Shown: positions 20,198 through 30,147 of the stretch, in pieces
How the letters are laid out: every line of letters begins with the position of its first letter
Position numbering within the stretch: the first letter of the stretch is position 1
Assembly (NCBI GenBank): GCA_902588595.1
Contig: CACIPT010000007.1
Span: 1-47,771, forward strand
Length of the DNA stretch: 47,771 nt
Direction of reading: 5' to 3'
Source of the DNA: an uncultured Pelagibacteraceae bacterium
Lineage (GTDB): Bacteria > Pseudomonadota > Alphaproteobacteria > Pelagibacterales > Pelagibacteraceae
Position numbers and translations under genes: made by a program
The notes under the pieces: generated by a model
Databases searched by the model: none
Told to the model about the DNA's origin: nothing
What the model saw: the letters and a program-made list of their open reading frames with translations, nothing else

Positions 20198-20827
20198 CTA
20201 TTTAGCTTTTTCTAAATAATGTTTAAAAGCTTTGCTTCTAATATCAATTCTGAAAGTATCAAATTGATTAATATCTTTTATTGGAGAATCAATTTGATTA
20301 GTTGCTTTGTCCATATTGTAACATGATAAAATAATTTTTCCTTCATCTTTAAAATAAAACGAAATACTGGTTACTGTACTTTTTCCAGATTGATTTGGTT
20401 CTTGAAAAATTTTCCTTGGGTTGTAAGCAACCTTGTATAATTGTTTTTTCCCTTGTTTAGTATTTTTAAATAATCTAGATATATTTAGAGCTGCAGTATC
20501 TAGTTCTTTGTTACATTTGTCATGCTCGTATTTTTTTTTTACCACTATTCCAACTAATCCTTCGATTATAAAATCATCACCATCATTTTTGTAACTTATT
20601 TTAAACCAGTCATAAATACCTTTACCCAATAAAAGTGAAGTTGAATACTCTTTATAACTATAATTAAACCAATCAAGCTCGCTGTCTTCTAGTTGAGATT
20701 CAGTAAAATAATCTAAAGCACTATCTCCAATGCTTATACTTTCAATTTTGAAATCTTTAATATCATCTGCATGAGTGCTTGTACTTAACAAAAAACCGAA
20801 AAACACAATCCTTAAAATTTTTTTCAT
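20198..20827 (-). CDS. Secreted protein of unknown function
   Basis: Signal peptide MKKILRIVFFGFLLSTSTHA; tightly packed with flanking genes. Confidence 0.7.
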   Translation of the reverse strand: MKKILRIVFFGFLLSTSTHADDIKDFKIESISIGDSALDYFTESQLEDSELDWFNYSYKEYSTSLLLGKGIYDWFKISYKNDGDDFIIEGLVGIVVKKKYEHDKCNKELDTAALNISRLFKNTKQGKKQLYKVAYNPRKIFQEPNQSGKSTVTSISFYFKDEGKIILSCYNMDKATNQIDSPIKDINQFDTFRIDIRSKAFKHYLEKAK

Positions 20828-21996
20828 TATCCTTTGATATGTAACTCATCAGGAAATTTATAAAAATTCTCAGCCCCATTTTCTGTAACTCTAATTGATT
20901 CACTGCTTTCAACACCCCATTCACCAAACTGCATTACAGCAATCATATGAAAACAAACATTTTTTTGTAAAACAGTTTTGTCACCTTTTTGAATATTGAG
21001 TGTATGTTCACCCCAATCTGGAGGATAACCTATGCCTATTGAATAACCTGTTCTAGATTTCTTTTCTATTCCATATTTATCCAAAACTTTCCAAAAAGCT
21101 TGTGCTACATCATTAGCAGTGTTTCCGGGTTTTGTTGCATCAATACCTGCTTGAAGTGCTTCTCTAGTTCTTTTCATTGTATCTATTTTTTTTTGATCAG
21201 GCTTTCCTAGTAAAACTGTTCTTGCCATGGGACAATGATATTTTTTATATACTCCAGATATTTCAATAATTGATGCTTCTCCTTCTACGAATTTATCATC
21301 TGTCCAAGATAAGTGTGAAGCTGATGTTCCTTTTCCGGTTGGTATCAAAGGTACAATTGATGAATAATCTCCACCATGTTCTTTGGTTCCACTTATTAAA
21401 GTTGAATATATTTTTGCAACAGCATCACATTGTCTTACTCCAGGGTTAATTGATTCAAATGCAGTTTTCATTCCTAGCTGAGTAATTTGAGATGCTATTT
21501 TCATAAATTTTATTTCTTCATCTGATTTAACTAATCTCACCCAGTTAACTAATCTCTCAGAATCTTTAATTTTAGCATCAGGCAAACCATTTTTTAATTT
21601 TTCATGAGAGTAAGCGGTAAAATAATGGCTATCCATTTCCACGCCTATACTTAGTTTGTCCCATTTTCTTTCCTTTATAATTTCTATTAATCTATCGTAA
21701 GGATGTATTGGCCAAACATGAATGTATTTTTCGTCGTAAACAATAATATTTTCATCTTTCAAATAAGTTTTTATGTAGGCTCCTCCTGCGTCTTGTGCTC
21801 TAACAAAACACAAAGGTTCTTCTGCATTAACATGAACTATTACACACTGGGCGTAGTAAAATGACCATGCATCGTAACCAGTAAGGTAATTCATGTTATT
21901 TGTGTCTTGAGAAATTAACAAATCTATACCTTTCTCTTGCATTGATCTTTGAACTTTTTTAAGTCTTTCTTTGTACTCTTCTTTTGAAAATAACAT
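20827..21996 (-). CDS. M24 (creatinase/Xaa-Pro peptidase) family hydrolase, resembling ectoine hydrolase DoeA/EutD
   Basis: NMNYLTGYDAWSFYYAQCVIVH, EMDSHYFTAYSHE, WVRLVKSDEEIKFM, EISGVYKKYHCPMARTVLLG, GIGYPPDWGEHTLNI; followed by an EutA-like gene. Confidence 0.8.
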   Translation of the reverse strand: MLFSKEEYKERLKKVQRSMQEKGIDLLISQDTNNMNYLTGYDAWSFYYAQCVIVHVNAEEPLCFVRAQDAGGAYIKTYLKDENIIVYDEKYIHVWPIHPYDRLIEIIKERKWDKLSIGVEMDSHYFTAYSHEKLKNGLPDAKIKDSERLVNWVRLVKSDEEIKFMKIASQITQLGMKTAFESINPGVRQCDAVAKIYSTLISGTKEHGGDYSSIVPLIPTGKGTSASHLSWTDDKFVEGEASIIEISGVYKKYHCPMARTVLLGKPDQKKIDTMKRTREALQAGIDATKPGNTANDVAQAFWKVLDKYGIEKKSRTGYSIGIGYPPDWGEHTLNIQKGDKTVLQKNVCFHMIAVMQFGEWGVESSESIRVTENGAENFYKFPDELHIKG

Positions 21997-21998
21997 GA

Positions 21999-22745
21999 TT
22001 AATTACTTAAAAATAATTTTCCAAAACCATTAATTGGCTCAGTTTTTTTTATATTTTGTAAAGTTTCCCAAATTAAAACCTGATTACTAGATAAAACTAT
22101 TTTGTTTAATTTTTTTTCTAATTTATCAACAATATTTAAAGCTGGTAAATTTGTACAAGAAAGAAAAACTGCTTCCGCTTCTCCTAAATCCATTTTTGTA
22201 ATAACTTCAAACAAATAGTCAGGATCAACTTTTGCGATATCATTATCATGCAAAATATCAAAATATGAATTTGACGTAACAATAAAATTTTCCTTTTTAA
22301 AATAATCTACTACATCATTGTTCAGTTTTTCTGAATAAGGTGTAAAAATTGATACTTTTTTAACATTCATTTTTCTAAGAGCTTTAACAGCAGCTGAACT
22401 TGGTGTAACAACCTTTGCTTCTGGCTTTGCTAAATTAATTTTATTTTTAATTGAATCATATCCTGAAGCAATTGTTCCTGACGTGCAACCATATACAACA
22501 CAATCTAGCTTTTCATCAGGAAGTATATCTTTGGAAACTTCTGTTACATTTTCTGCCATCTTAATAAGATTTTCTTTGGTTAATGGGTAATAACTTCGAA
22601 TACGATTTACAAATAGATCTATCTTCATATTTTCAATAATTTTTTTGAAATCTTTTTCAATCATAAAATCAGTTGATAATGCTATCAATCCTACTTTAGA
22701 ATTAATTCCTGAGTTGAATTTTGGAGCTATCTTTATTGAATTCAT
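21999..22745 (-). CDS. Asp/Glu racemase / maleate isomerase superfamily protein, EutA-like
   Basis: VGLIALSTDFMIEKDFKKI, VVYGCTSGTIASGYDSI, VTPSSAAVKALRKMNVKKVSIFTPYSEKLN, AVFLSCTNLPALNIVDKLE (two Cys). Confidence 0.8.
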   Translation of the reverse strand: MNSIKIAPKFNSGINSKVGLIALSTDFMIEKDFKKIIENMKIDLFVNRIRSYYPLTKENLIKMAENVTEVSKDILPDEKLDCVVYGCTSGTIASGYDSIKNKINLAKPEAKVVTPSSAAVKALRKMNVKKVSIFTPYSEKLNNDVVDYFKKENFIVTSNSYFDILHDNDIAKVDPDYLFEVITKMDLGEAEAVFLSCTNLPALNIVDKLEKKLNKIVLSSNQVLIWETLQNIKKTEPINGFGKLFLSN

Positions 22746-22831
22746 TTAATATCTTATAATATAGAATAAAAAATGAATATATAATTTAATTTTATTTAAT
22801 CAAAATTAAATATTCTTATGGAAAGGATATA

Positions 22832-23773
22832 ATGAAAATAGGATTTATTGGCTTGGGAAATGTAGGTGGAAAGCTCGCTGCAAGTTTATTAAGAAATAAA
22901 TTTAATTTAACTGTAAGAGACATAGAAACAAAGTTAACAAATAATTTAAAAAATAAAGGAGCAAAAGTTTCAAATAGTGCGAAAGAACTAGCTGAACAAA
23001 CCGATTTAATTATTACCTGTCTTCCTTCTCCTGAAATATGTGCAGAAGTTATGGAATCTCATGATGGAGTTATTAATGGGCTTTCAAAAAATAAAATATG
23101 GTTAGAAATGAGCACAACAGACGAGTCCGAAGTTAAAAGGCTGGGTAAACTGGTTGTGGATAAAAAAGCTATCCCTTTAGACGGCCCAGTTAGTGGAGGA
23201 TGCCACAGAGCTGCAACGGGTAACATTTCTATTTTTGTTGGAGGAGAAAGAAGTGGTTTTGAAAAAATTTTACCAATTTTAACCACTATGGGTAGAAAAA
23301 TTTTACACACTGGAGAGCTTGGAACTGCCTCTATCTTAAAAGTAATTACTAATTATTTAGCTTCTGTTCACTTGGCTGCACTTGGTGAAGCTTGGACTGT
23401 TGCAAAAAAATCAAAATTAAATCTTAATAAAACTTATAAAGGAATAGCAGTTTCATCTGGAAATTCTTTTGTTCATGAAACGGAAAGTCAGGTAATATTA
23501 AATGGTTCTTACAATATAAATTTTACAATGGATTTAGTTCAAAAAGATATGAATCTTTTTAATGAACTTTCTAAAAAATTAAAGACACCATTAGAAATAT
23601 CACCTTTTATATTAGATATATTTAAAGATGCTCAAAAAAAATATGGTCCTAGAGCTTGGTCGTCAATGGTGGTAAAAAGACTTGAGGATAAATTTGGTTT
23701 GGATTTTAGATCTGGTGGTTTTCCAGATGAATTGATAGATAATGAAAAAGAAGAAAAAGGATATGAAATATAA
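22832..23773 (+). CDS. 3-hydroxyisobutyrate dehydrogenase-family (beta-hydroxyacid) dehydrogenase
   Basis: KIGFIGLGNVGGKLAASLLRN, LDGPVSGGCHRAATGNISIFVGGE, GTASILKVITNYL. Confidence 0.9.
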   Translation: MKIGFIGLGNVGGKLAASLLRNKFNLTVRDIETKLTNNLKNKGAKVSNSAKELAEQTDLIITCLPSPEICAEVMESHDGVINGLSKNKIWLEMSTTDESEVKRLGKLVVDKKAIPLDGPVSGGCHRAATGNISIFVGGERSGFEKILPILTTMGRKILHTGELGTASILKVITNYLASVHLAALGEAWTVAKKSKLNLNKTYKGIAVSSGNSFVHETESQVILNGSYNINFTMDLVQKDMNLFNELSKKLKTPLEISPFILDIFKDAQKKYGPRAWSSMVVKRLEDKFGLDFRSGGFPDELIDNEKEEKGYEI

Positions 23774-23775
23774 TT

Positions 23776-24627
23776 ATGAATAATGAATTGTTACGCCCCA
23801 TTAGTACTGAAGAAATTGATATTTATCATAGTGACGGTGTTGTACCATTGAGAGGAATGTTCGATAAGGACTGGATTGAACTTTTAAATAAAGGTCTTAA
23901 TGTTAATTGTGAATCTCCAACGGAACGTTCGCGTATATGGGATAAAGATGACGCAGGACATATCATGTTTTATGACACTTTAGCTTGGAGAGAAATTGAA
24001 GAATATAAAAAGTTTATTTTCAACTCTCCGGCTGCTCAGATTTGTGGTCAATTGATGAAGGCAAAAGCTGTTCATTATTTCTTCGATGCAGTATTCGTGA
24101 GATCTCCTGGTACTAAATTTGAAACTCCTTGGCATCAAGATGAACCTTATTGGTCTATAGAAGGTTATGACGCATGCACACTTTGGATGCCGTTAGTGCC
24201 AGTTAAACAAAAAAATTGTTTGTCATTTGTGCCAGGTTCACATCTTTTTAAATCTGTTTTTAATCAAAAAAATTTTGGTGAACTTACTGGTAATCCTAAA
24301 GATCAAGTCGACTTTTCTAAAGTAGCTGACCAAGAATTTCCAGATATCAATGCAGACCCTGAACGCTTTGGTGTGCTGAGCTGGGAATTACAGCCAGGTG
24401 ATTGTATCGCCTTTAATGGTCGAACTATGCATGGAGGTTCGGGGAGGCTAGATAATGACACTAGTTTAAAAGTTTTTACCACTAAGTGGATGGGTGATGA
24501 TGTGCGTATTAAGTTTCGTAATTACGGAATGGATCCAGATTTTAGTTCTGTAATGATAAAAAAAGGTTTAAAATCTGGTGACCGACCTAGTACAGACATG
24601 TATCCATTAGTATGGAGTAAAAAATAA
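23776..24627 (+). CDS. Phytanoyl-CoA dioxygenase (PhyH) family protein
   Basis: TPWHQDEPYWSIEGYDACTLWMPLVPVKQKNCLSFVPGSHLF ... GDCIAFNGRTMHGGSGRLD. Confidence 0.9.
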   Translation: MNNELLRPISTEEIDIYHSDGVVPLRGMFDKDWIELLNKGLNVNCESPTERSRIWDKDDAGHIMFYDTLAWREIEEYKKFIFNSPAAQICGQLMKAKAVHYFFDAVFVRSPGTKFETPWHQDEPYWSIEGYDACTLWMPLVPVKQKNCLSFVPGSHLFKSVFNQKNFGELTGNPKDQVDFSKVADQEFPDINADPERFGVLSWELQPGDCIAFNGRTMHGGSGRLDNDTSLKVFTTKWMGDDVRIKFRNYGMDPDFSSVMIKKGLKSGDRPSTDMYPLVWSKK

Positions 24628-24633
24628 TTTAAA

Positions 24634-26064
24634 ATGCTTGAGAAAAGAGATTTTTATATAAATGGAAAATGGGTTAAACCTTTTAAATCAAATGACTTTG
24701 AAGTAATTAACCCATCTAATGAAGAAACTTTTGCTATCATTTCTCTAGGGTCTAAAGAAGATACCGAAGCAGCAGTAAAAGCTGCAAAAGAAGCTTTTGT
24801 TAAATGGAAAGAAACCTCTAAAGAAGAAAGAATAAATCTTTTGGAAAAATTACTTAAAATATATAAAAAAAGATTTAATGAATTAGTTGAAGCACAATCA
24901 ATAGAGATGGGAGCTCCAATTGATTATTCGAAATCAGATCAAACTGCAGCTGGACAGTCACATCTAGAAGATTTTATATTAAGACTAAAGAATTTTAAAT
25001 TTGAGGAACATTTTGACTCAAAATCTAACAACCACATATGTTACGAACCTATTGGAGTTTGTGGTTTAATTACACCATGGAATTGGCCAATTAATCAAAT
25101 AGCATTAAAAGTATTTCCAGCTTTTGCAACTGGATGTACTATGGTTCTTAAACCACCTGAGATAGCACCAATTTCACCAATGTTATTTGTTGAAATGGTA
25201 CACGAAGCAGGTTTCCCAAAAGGAGTTTTTAATTTGGTTAATGGAGATGGTGCTGGAGTTGGAACACAAATTTCAGGTCATCCGGATATTGATATGGTTT
25301 CTTTTACAGGATCAACAAGAGCAGGAAAGCTTATTTCAAAAAATGCTGCTGAAACAACTAAAAGAGTTTGTTTAGAACTAGGTGGTAAAGGCGGAAACAT
25401 AGTTTTTGCGGATTCATATCCTAATGCAGTTAGAGATGGAGTTAGAAATGTAATGAGTAATTCTGGCCAAAATTGTGATGCACCAACGAGAATGCTTGTT
25501 GAAAAATCTATTTATGAAAGAGCTGTGAAAGAAGCAACAGATGAAGCAAATAAAATTAATGTAGATCTTGCTTCAAAAGAAGGAAGTCATATTGGCCCTG
25601 TAATTTCAAAAACTCAGTACGATAAAATAGTTGATTTGATTAAAATTGGAATTGATGAAGGAGCAACACTGTCAGCAGGAGGTCCAGATCGTCCAAATAA
25701 CTTAAGCAAGGGTTATTTTGTTAAGCCAACTATATTTTCTGATGTAACAAATGATATGCAAATTGCAAAAAAAGAAATTTTTGGACCAGTTCTTTGTATA
25801 ATTCCATTTGAAACAGAAGAAGAAGCAATTAAAATTACAAATGATACACAATACGGACTTGGAAACTACATTCAAACTGAAGATAAAGAAAAAGCAAAAA
25901 GAGTCGCTAAAAACTTAAGGTCGGGATTAGTCTATATAAATGGAAACTCACTTGATCCTGGAACGCCGTTCGGTGGATATAAACAATCTGGTAATGGACG
26001 TGAAGGTGGTATTTGGGGACTAGAAGAGTTTCTAGAGGTAAAAACAATTACTGGATGGAAGTAG
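24634..26064 (+). CDS. NAD(P)-dependent aldehyde dehydrogenase (paralogue of 8688-10121)
   Basis: TPWNWPINQ, FTGSTRAGKLISKNAAE, LELGGKGGNIVF, NSGQNCDAPTRML, EIFGPVLCIIPFETEEEA. Confidence 0.95.
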   Translation: MLEKRDFYINGKWVKPFKSNDFEVINPSNEETFAIISLGSKEDTEAAVKAAKEAFVKWKETSKEERINLLEKLLKIYKKRFNELVEAQSIEMGAPIDYSKSDQTAAGQSHLEDFILRLKNFKFEEHFDSKSNNHICYEPIGVCGLITPWNWPINQIALKVFPAFATGCTMVLKPPEIAPISPMLFVEMVHEAGFPKGVFNLVNGDGAGVGTQISGHPDIDMVSFTGSTRAGKLISKNAAETTKRVCLELGGKGGNIVFADSYPNAVRDGVRNVMSNSGQNCDAPTRMLVEKSIYERAVKEATDEANKINVDLASKEGSHIGPVISKTQYDKIVDLIKIGIDEGATLSAGGPDRPNNLSKGYFVKPTIFSDVTNDMQIAKKEIFGPVLCIIPFETEEEAIKITNDTQYGLGNYIQTEDKEKAKRVAKNLRSGLVYINGNSLDPGTPFGGYKQSGNGREGGIWGLEEFLEVKTITGWK

Positions 26065-26073
26065 TAATTTTTA

Positions 26074-26721
26074 ATGGCTCATTTATTAATCCATAGAGGG
26101 ATTGTAAATAAACAATATAAAGAAAACCTTCTTAAATCATTTAAACAGTCATTTAAAAAAGGTTATGGAATTGAAACTGATATACATGCCACAAAAGACC
26201 ATGAATTTATTTGCTTTCATGATTTTACCTTAAATAGAATTTTTAATAGAAAAGAAAGCGTGAAAAATATGGAATATTCTAAAATTAAAAAAATAAGCTC
26301 TCAAAATAAAAAACCAATTCCACTTTTAAAGGATTTGCTTAAAACTTCAAAAAATAAATATTCTTTATTTATTGAAATAAAACCAACTTTCTCAAAAAAA
26401 ATGCTACAAAAATTATTAAAAGAAACATCTAAATTTTCAAAATGTGTGTTTATTTCTTTTAAGCATAAAAATATTTACAATTTGCTAAAAATAAAAAGTA
26501 ATACAAAAGTAGGACTATCTTTTTCACCTCCTACAAGTGTTAAAACAATTATTAAAAAATCAAATAATAAAAAAATTAATTGTTTAATTTTGGATAAGTT
26601 TTTTTTAAAAAATAAGGGTATTCAAGATTTGAAAATTAAAAAATATTATTACACAATCAAAACAAAATTGGAATTTAAAAAGTATAATAAAAATAATAAT
26701 TTGATATTTGAAAATTTATAA
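26074..26721 (+). CDS. Glycerophosphodiester phosphodiesterase family protein
   Basis: IHRGIVNKQYKENLLKSFKQSFKKGYGIETDIHATKDHEFICFHDFTLNRIF; FIEIKP. Confidence 0.85.
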   Translation: MAHLLIHRGIVNKQYKENLLKSFKQSFKKGYGIETDIHATKDHEFICFHDFTLNRIFNRKESVKNMEYSKIKKISSQNKKPIPLLKDLLKTSKNKYSLFIEIKPTFSKKMLQKLLKETSKFSKCVFISFKHKNIYNLLKIKSNTKVGLSFSPPTSVKTIIKKSNNKKINCLILDKFFLKNKGIQDLKIKKYYYTIKTKLEFKKYNKNNNLIFENL

Positions 26722-26723
26722 AA

Positions 26724-27851
26724 TTATTTTTTTAGATAATCCAATCTTCCAATAATTTCATCTCGGTCCATGTAATAGCCTTGAAGATGTCTGTGGCCAG
26801 AGTTCGGATCAAATTCGGTTCTTCCATGTAAAAGTCTTCTATTGTTAAATGAAAAAATATCTCCGGGCTCTAATCGAAATTTAATTTGAAATTTATCATC
26901 GTGTAAGAGTTTTCCGAATCTATGATGAGCTTTATAAACTTTTTCCATAATATCAGGATGACAATCTAATGCATCCATAGTAGCAACACTAAATCTAATA
27001 TCATTGTAGTCGCCATCTTTAGTTAAAGAAATTGCTGGAGCGTGAAAACTTCTATGCGCATCCTGTGTGTAGTCTTTGTCTCTAAATTTAAGTGGTACAT
27101 TGACTAAAGTTTCAAAAAATTCTTTTTCATTATTTCTTAAATAATCTGCAACAGCAAATGCATCGACTGCTGAAGAATCTCCACCTTTTGCAGCATTTAT
27201 TAAACAATGAAGAAATTGATAACCTGGAGGATTTTCGAACCATGGTAAATCCATATGATTTCTCAAAGCATGAGCTGTGTAAGCTGAATTGTTTGGTTTT
27301 GGAATATTTATAACTTCAAAAGGTGTTTTGAAAAAAGTTTCTCTTGTATGACTTATTCTGTTTAAAACAGGAAATGCTGACTCTTTTTCTATTGGTGTAT
27401 TTTTAACAATTGCAATTCCTTTATAATGTAAAAGTTCTAGCCATTTTATCAAACCTTCATCGGAATTAATTATTTCATCGTGCTCAATATGAATAGATTT
27501 TAAATTTTTTTCTAAAGAACTGTCCCACAGTTGATAAGGAGAAACATATTTTTTATTGTTGTTTATAGTATAGCAATTTTTTCTAAGCCATTCTTGTTCA
27601 TAGAAACTTGTGTGATTGCCTTCACTCCATTCTATTTCTAATTTACCTTCATTATTAATTTTGTAAGTTTTGGGTTCTATATTTGTCGAAATTTCAAGTA
27701 TATTAAACATTCTGTGCCTTGAGTCTTTGTCATGTGCAGTTGGACAATTATCTCTTAACCACAAAAAATTAAAATTACTTTTTTCTCCGTCGCTCCATTC
27801 AATATTTAATGCTGAATCATTTTTTGAAACTTTAGAAATTTCTATTGTCAT
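26724..27851 (-). CDS. Gamma-butyrobetaine dioxygenase-like protein (DUF971 N-terminus + TauD-type 2OG-Fe(II) dioxygenase)
   Basis: N-terminal NFLWLRDNCPTAHDKDSRHRMFNI; catalytic NHMDLPWFENPPGYQFLHCLINAAKGGDSSAVDAF and FSFNNRRLLHGRTEFDPNSGHRHLQGYYMDRDE. Confidence 0.9.
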   Translation of the reverse strand: MTIEISKVSKNDSALNIEWSDGEKSNFNFLWLRDNCPTAHDKDSRHRMFNILEISTNIEPKTYKINNEGKLEIEWSEGNHTSFYEQEWLRKNCYTINNNKKYVSPYQLWDSSLEKNLKSIHIEHDEIINSDEGLIKWLELLHYKGIAIVKNTPIEKESAFPVLNRISHTRETFFKTPFEVINIPKPNNSAYTAHALRNHMDLPWFENPPGYQFLHCLINAAKGGDSSAVDAFAVADYLRNNEKEFFETLVNVPLKFRDKDYTQDAHRSFHAPAISLTKDGDYNDIRFSVATMDALDCHPDIMEKVYKAHHRFGKLLHDDKFQIKFRLEPGDIFSFNNRRLLHGRTEFDPNSGHRHLQGYYMDRDEIIGRLDYLKK

Positions 27852-28026
27852 AAATTAATTGTTATTTTATTTAAAATTGTTTTCAATTCAATTTATAATT
27901 GAATCTAAACATTATATAATGTTTTTTTCCTTATTTTATTGACATGTATCAATTGATTAATGGTTGTATTTTATCTCAGATCAAGTTTTAATACGCCCAG
28001 TTTAAACTAATAATGGAGGGAATTTC

Positions 28027-29055
28027 ATGAAATTTCTTAGAAACTTAATACTTTCATTTGTATTTGCAGGAGCAATGACTCTAACTGCTACTAGCGCTAA
28101 CGCTGGATGTGGTAAAGTACATTTGGGAGACTTTGACTGGGATAGTGCTAACATTCATACTGCTATTGCAGGTTATATTCTTGAAAAAGGATATGGCTGC
28201 GAAGTAGAATCAACAAAAGGAAGTACTACCCCAATAATGGCGGCTCTATTTGATCAACAAATAGATATTGTGACTGAAGTTTGGAGAGACAATCTTGTTC
28301 AATTGATAGAAGATAACCTAGCTAAAGGAACTATCATTGAGCTTGGTATTAACACTCCTTCATCTACTCAAGGATTCTATGTAGATAAACCAACTGCTGA
28401 CAAGTACGGTTTAAAATCTGTTGAGGATATGAAAAGTGCTGAAATAGCGGCATTGTTTGCTGATCCAGAAGCTCCTGGAAAAGGTAGAATGACAAGCTGT
28501 ATTTCAGGTTGGACTTGCTACACTATTAACTTAGTTAAGCACAAAGTTTATGGTCTAGATGAATTCTACACTAACTTTGATCCAGGCTCAGGTGGAGCAT
28601 TAGATGCAGCGATCGCTGGTGGATTTAAAAAAGGAAAACCAGTATTTTCGTACTATTGGACACCTACAGGTTTGATGGGCAAAGTAGACTTGGTTAAATT
28701 AGAAGAGCCTAAATATGACCAAGCTTGCTGGGATGAAATGACTAAAGTTGTTGAAGATATTAAAGCAAATGGTCCAGATGTATATAAAGATACTTGTGCA
28801 TGTGAATATGTTAATATGTCTTTAACAAAAGCTGCTTCAACTAAATTTGCTAGCAATGCTAAGAATAAGCCAGTTATAGATTTTATTAGAGCTTATTCAA
28901 TACCAACAGCAGCAGTTAACAAAGCACTTGCGTTCTACATGGATGAATCAGGTGGAGATATGGAAGCAACAGCTAAGTACTTCTTATCAAACAATGCTAT
29001 GTGGAAAAGCTGGGTTCCAGCTGATGTAGCAGCAAAAGTTGCAGATACACTGTAA
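28027..29055 (+). CDS. Quaternary-amine (betaine/choline/carnitine-type) ABC transporter substrate-binding protein, ProX/OpuAC family
   Basis: Signal peptide; KVHLGDFDWDSANIHTAIAGYILEKGYGCEVESTKGSTTPIMAALFDQQIDIVTEVWRDN; followed by ProW- and ProV-like genes. Confidence 0.93.
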   Translation: MKFLRNLILSFVFAGAMTLTATSANAGCGKVHLGDFDWDSANIHTAIAGYILEKGYGCEVESTKGSTTPIMAALFDQQIDIVTEVWRDNLVQLIEDNLAKGTIIELGINTPSSTQGFYVDKPTADKYGLKSVEDMKSAEIAALFADPEAPGKGRMTSCISGWTCYTINLVKHKVYGLDEFYTNFDPGSGGALDAAIAGGFKKGKPVFSYYWTPTGLMGKVDLVKLEEPKYDQACWDEMTKVVEDIKANGPDVYKDTCACEYVNMSLTKAASTKFASNAKNKPVIDFIRAYSIPTAAVNKALAFYMDESGGDMEATAKYFLSNNAMWKSWVPADVAAKVADTL

Positions 29056-29073
29056 TTTTTATTAATAAATTAT

Positions 29074-29108
29074 AACTAAGAGCCCAGAGATGGGCTCTTA
29101 GTTTTTTT
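29074..29108 (+). terminator. Strong stem-loop with T-tract between binding-protein and permease genes
   Basis: AACTAAGAGCCCA-GAGA-TGGGCTCTTAGTT then TTTTT. Confidence 0.88.
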
Positions 29109-29118
29109 AAGGAAAGTA

Positions 29119-30144
29119 ATGGAAAAATATAAAAAATTTATCAAGCCAGTTATTTACTCAGTAGTTTTTGTATTTTTTATTATCATCAGCTATCGTTCTG
29201 CTAAACCTAGATACAAACCTGAAAATTTTACAGATATATTTAATGATTTTTCTTGGCTAGGAAACTGGCCTAAGTGGCTTGATTTTCCTTTAATGCAACC
29301 TCTTAATGCTGGTTTTGATTGGTTAATTGTAAAATATGGATTGTTTTTTGAAGGAATAAATAATTTTTTACTTGGTCTTTATACTGCAATGAAAAATTCT
29401 TTAGTTGGTTTACCTTGGCCAATTGTTATCGCTTTAGTTATTTTTATTACTTATTTTGCAAGTGGAAGAAAAACAAATACTACGGTGATGGTAGCTTTTT
29501 GTACTTTTTTTCTAGGCTTTTTAAGTCCAAGATATTGGGACAAATGCATTATGACAACTTGCATAGTAATTATTGGTATGTTGCTTTGTATTGTTGTGGG
29601 AATCCCAATTGGAATTGCCATGGCTAGAAATAAAAAGATAAGAAATGCATTATTACCTATTCTTGACTTGATGCAAACAATTCCAAGTTTTTGTTATTTA
29701 ATTCCAGGTATTTTACTTTTTGGATTGGGTGCGGTGCCGGCAATAATAGCTATTTTTGTTTATGCTGTTCCTCCGCTAATTAGATTAACTGATCTTGGTA
29801 TAAGATTAGTTGATAAAGAAGTGATAGAAGCTTCAGAAGCTTTTGGTGCAAGTAGAAAACAAACACTTTGGGGTGTTCAAATACCTTTGGCCTTACCTAA
29901 TATCATGCAAGGTATAAACCAATGTACTATGATGTCGTTAGCCATGGTTGTTATTGCATCAATGATTGGAACAAGAGGTATTGGAGATGAAGTATTGCTT
30001 GGATTACAACAATTAAATGTAGGTATGGCAACTGAAGCCGGTATTGCAATTGTTTTATTAGCAATTATATTCGATCGAATTACTCAATCTTATGGTGAAA
30101 AAATTCAAGAAAGAACACAACAAAAGAAAGATATTAAGTTTTAA
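29119..30144 (+). CDS. Glycine betaine/proline-type ABC transporter permease, ProW-like
   Basis: MQTIPSFCYLIPGILLFGLGAVPAIIAIFVYAVPPLIRLTDLGIRLVDKEVIEASEAFGASRKQTLWGVQIPLALPNIMQGINQ. Confidence 0.95.
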   Translation: MEKYKKFIKPVIYSVVFVFFIIISYRSAKPRYKPENFTDIFNDFSWLGNWPKWLDFPLMQPLNAGFDWLIVKYGLFFEGINNFLLGLYTAMKNSLVGLPWPIVIALVIFITYFASGRKTNTTVMVAFCTFFLGFLSPRYWDKCIMTTCIVIIGMLLCIVVGIPIGIAMARNKKIRNALLPILDLMQTIPSFCYLIPGILLFGLGAVPAIIAIFVYAVPPLIRLTDLGIRLVDKEVIEASEAFGASRKQTLWGVQIPLALPNIMQGINQCTMMSLAMVVIASMIGTRGIGDEVLLGLQQLNVGMATEAGIAIVLLAIIFDRITQSYGEKIQERTQQKKDIKF

Positions 30145-30147
30145 ATT

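Noticed and set aside
27939-28000. TTGACA at 27939 and palindrome ATCAATTGAT at 27948 as promoter/operator of the ProX-like gene
   Set aside because: No -10 box at acceptable spacing, and a 10-bp AT-rich palindrome is expected by chance in this composition.
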